Translations under genes and position numbers: made by a program | Notes under the pieces: model-generated | Seen by the model: the letters and a program-made list of their open reading frames with translations, nothing else | What the model was told of the DNA's origin: nothing | The model's database searches: none | Assembly: GCA_019115605.1 (NCBI GenBank) | Contig: DXDG01000018.1 | Span: 97,105 to 161,104, forward strand | Direction of reading: 5' to 3' | Length of the DNA stretch: 64,000 nucleotides | DNA from: Candidatus Alistipes faecigallinarum | GTDB taxonomy: Bacteria; Bacteroidota; Bacteroidia; Bacteroidales; Rikenellaceae | Shown: positions 62,209 through 64,000 of the stretch, one piece after another | Layout: the number at the start of each line of letters is the position of its first letter | Position numbering within the stretch: the stretch's first letter is position 1

Positions 62209-62906
62209 GTACGGTCGCGTTTATAGGTATAACCTTCGGGTTTGTTCCAGTAGATGCGGCTGAAGTCGAAGTAGAAGCCGCGGCGTTTCTTGCCCTCGAC
62301 GACGTAGGGTACCGTGAGGGGTACGAACTCCACGGTGCGGCTGATGACCCGCGACTTGCCGTAGCTGTATCCTTCGAGCGTCAGCACGTCGAGTGCATGG
62401 TCGAACATGAGGATGTGGCGCGGCGTCTTCTGCGTGAATCCGTCTCCCGAGGAGAGGATCGTGCGCACCACGCCGTTCATGCGGTTCGCATAGGCGCGCT
62501 CCTGCTTCCGGTCGCCCAGGGCGCCGTAGGCGTAGGACATCAGGTTGAGCAGCTTCGGGCTGAAGGGGTCGCGCTGCAGCGCGGCGTTGCCTGCCGAGAT
62601 GAGCGCTTCGAGCGTCTGGGGCTCGGGACGGTCGGGGTCGAGCCCCGAGGCGAGCAGCAGCACCTTGTCCAGATCGGGGTTGGTGTTGAGCGGCTTGTAG
62701 CTGTCCTGGTAGGCGTAGCCGTAGTAGAGGTAGTGGTAATCCTCGTCCGTGAACGTCTCGTCGCCCGTATCGTAACGCATCTTGAGCTCCGTGTAGTAGT
62801 AGGGCGAGTTCGTGTCGGTGATCTTGTCGAGGATATCCTCCTCGACGGGCACCTTCGCCGCGGCCAGCGCGGGAAGCAGCAGCGTAAGCAGCAGAAGTCG
62901 TTTCAT
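62169..62906 (-). CDS. DUF4919 family exported protein
   Basis: 245 residues with a signal peptide (MKRLLLLTLLLPALAAAKVP). The body has SPYYYTELKMRYDTGDETF, DYHYLYYGYAYQDSYKPLN and KLLNLMSYAYGALGD, followed by a beta-rich half (GFYFDFSRIYWNKPEGYTYK). DUF4919 proteins are conserved in Bacteroidetes without an assigned function. Its 3' end overlaps the clostripain start by 40 nt, so the two are probably one transcript. dapA ends 34 nt upstream on the same strand. Confidence 0.85.
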   Translation of the reverse strand: MKRLLLLTLLLPALAAAKVPVEEDILDKITDTNSPYYYTELKMRYDTGDETFTDEDYHYLYYGYAYQDSYKPLNTNPDLDKVLLLASGLDPDRPEPQTLEALISAGNAALQRDPFSPKLLNLMSYAYGALGDRKQERAYANRMNGVVRTILSSGDGFTQKTPRHILMFDHALDVLTLEGYSYGKSRVISRTVEFVPLTVPYVVEGKKRRGFYFDFSRIYWNKPEGYTYKRDRTWQFNNLKPRTYK

Positions 62907-62940
62907 CTTGTGAATCGGTGTTTCTCCTACGAACGGAATT

Positions 62941-63840
62941 TTACCGCAAATCGTATTTGCGGATCAGCTCGCGGAACTTCGCGTGCAGCTGTTCGGTGCC
63001 CTCGACCAGCGGCAGGCGCATCGTGGGGAGGATCATGCCCATCTCCGCGAGGGCGCACTTCACACCCACGGGATTGCCCTCCTCGAAGAGCGCCTTCACG
63101 GCCTCGTCCAGGCAGGCATAGGCCTCTTCGGCACCCTCGAAATCACCCTGCTTGGCCCGGTTCACGCACGCCATGAACCGCTGCGGGAAGGCGTTGGCCG
63201 CCACGGAGATCACGCCGTCGCCGCCGCGGCGCATGACTTCGAGCGTCATGCCGTCGTCGCCCGAGAGGACGAGAAAATTGTCGGGTCGCGCGTCGATGAT
63301 CCGCTGGATCTGGTCGATGTTGCCCGAAGCCTCCTTCACGCCGATGACGTTCGGGAAGTCGCGGGCGATACGCAGCGTCGTCTCGGCGGTCATGTTCACG
63401 CCCGAGCGTCCCGGGATGTTATAGAGGATCACGGGCAGGGGCGAATGCTCTGAAACGGTGCGGAAATGCTGGTAGAGACCCTCCTGCGAAGGCTTGTTGT
63501 AGTAGGGCGTAACGCTCAGGATGGCATCGGCGCCCCGCAGGTCGAATTCGCGCAGCTGGTCGAGCACCTCCGAGGTGGAGTTGCCGCCGCAGCCCATGAC
63601 CAGCGGCACGCGGCCGGCGATCTGGTTGGTGATGAACATGGCGATCACGGCCCGTTCGGGCATGTAGAGGGTCGGGGTCTCGGCCGTCGTGCCGAGGGCG
63701 ACGATATAGTCGACGCCGCCCTCGATGACATAGTCGATCATGCGGGCCAGCGCCTGGTAATCGACGCGCCCCTCCCGCGTGAAGGGGGTGATCATGGCGG
63801 CACCAACGCCGGACAATACGGAATTCTTCATGGTATTCAT
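62941..63840 (-). CDS. dapA: 4-hydroxy-tetrahydrodipicolinate synthase
   Basis: 299 residues. First committed step of lysine and diaminopimelate synthesis. The Schiff-base Lys169 is in VIGVKEASGN and Tyr140 in VILYNIPGR; GTTAETPTL and VTPYYNKPSQEGLYQHF complete the active site. The start at 63840 has an A-rich leader (AAAAAACGAAAAACG); the Met at 63831 is an alternative. The upstream region is the end of an IS30-type element, 37 bases away. The two genes that follow may be co-transcribed. Confidence 0.95.
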   Translation of the reverse strand: MNTMKNSVLSGVGAAMITPFTREGRVDYQALARMIDYVIEGGVDYIVALGTTAETPTLYMPERAVIAMFITNQIAGRVPLVMGCGGNSTSEVLDQLREFDLRGADAILSVTPYYNKPSQEGLYQHFRTVSEHSPLPVILYNIPGRSGVNMTAETTLRIARDFPNVIGVKEASGNIDQIQRIIDARPDNFLVLSGDDGMTLEVMRRGGDGVISVAANAFPQRFMACVNRAKQGDFEGAEEAYACLDEAVKALFEEGNPVGVKCALAEMGMILPTMRLPLVEGTEQLHAKFRELIRKYDLR

Positions 63841-63877
63841 CGTTTTTCGTTTTTTATCGGTTTCAGAACAGCTGAAT

Positions 63878-64000
63878 TCAACTTGCAAATGCAACAGAAT
63901 TCTGATTAATAATTTGTTTAAATTTTTCGTTTGGCGTGAGGTATCCAAGTCTTTTACGAGGTCGATTATTGAGTTTATTTTCAATCCACTTAATCTGTTT
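63878..64000 (-). mobile_element. IS30-family transposase, C-terminal end (partial)
   Basis: The minus strand encodes 40 residues and a stop (TGA at 63878-63880), including NKLNNRPRKRLGYLTPNEKF, the typical C-terminus of IS30-family DDE transposases such as those of Bacteroides IS4351-like elements. The rest lies outside the window. The stretch is AT-rich unlike the core genes. The element's terminal inverted repeat should be close to the stop, at about 63860-63900, but was not delimited. Confidence 0.85.

Overview
The window looks like a chromosomal segment of a high-GC Bacteroidales bacterium, most likely Alistipes or a close Rikenellaceae relative. The evidence is the GC-rich coding sequence, the many Bacteroidetes-type promoters (-7 TAnnTTTG, often TATCTTTG, sometimes with TTTG 19-21 bases upstream), the families limited to or common in Bacteroidetes (DUF4294, DUF4251, DUF4919, BACON, OMP_b-brl_3, long NusB, YajC) and the IS30 fragment at the right edge. 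The genus is an inference. Almost all of the window is core genome. I see no prophage, CRISPR array or conjugative element.

Layout. 1-9.4 kb: a cut XRE regulator with its DUF2975 membrane partner, an unknown membrane protein, an acyl-ACP thioesterase plus glycosyltransferase operon, then on the minus strand era, a TPR protein and an MFS transporter, followed by ffh. 9.6-14.1 kb: a GH89-like secreted glycosidase, an outer-membrane barrel, DUF4294, a FlK-like thioesterase and tRNA-Gln(TTG). 14.2-18.2 kb: GlsB-like protein, a TSCPD protein, and a cobalamin riboswitch leading nrdD-nrdG. 18.2-20.2 kb: yajC and the nusB-DUF1573 pair. 20.3-22.7 kb: a BaiN-type flavoprotein, a shrunken methyltransferase-like protein and a PduO cobalamin adenosyltransferase, overlapping by 4 nt each. 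22.7-27 kb: an exported cyclophilin-like lipoprotein, an exported CMD-cupin fusion, DUF2795 and a six-hairpin glycosidase-like protein. 27-33.7 kb: cvfB with a methyltransferase, an omega-amidase, uvrA, DUF4251 and ispF. 34-39.8 kb: glutamine synthetase, aminoacyl-histidine dipeptidase, TPM and LemA proteins and an EamA transporter. 39.8-42.6 kb: an outer-membrane receptor with a palindrome over its promoter. 42.6-53.3 kb: plsC-parE-parC-aroK-murI, then ftsK-lolA. 53.5-63.9 kb: gyrA, TPR protein, MATE exporter, rluB, a BACON-clostripain protease with DUF4919, and dapA directly beside an IS30-type transposase end.

Themes. Chromosome topology and segregation (gyrA, parE, parC, ftsK) are concentrated in one 13 kb stretch. 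Cobalamin appears twice: as ligand of the riboswitch ahead of the B12-independent class III ribonucleotide reductase, and as substrate of the PduO enzyme. Protein export (ffh, yajC, lolA) and translation or RNA functions (era, nusB, rluB, cvfB) are spread through the window.

The most notable points are a Leu at the GyrA quinolone-resistance position, the B12 riboswitch on nrdDG, the IS30 end 37 bases from dapA, a methyltransferase-family protein that has lost its SAM-binding core, the degenerate repeats in the ispF leader, and two compact inverted repeats placed on promoters (the outer-membrane receptor gene and ftsK). I did not find a convincing wholly new system.
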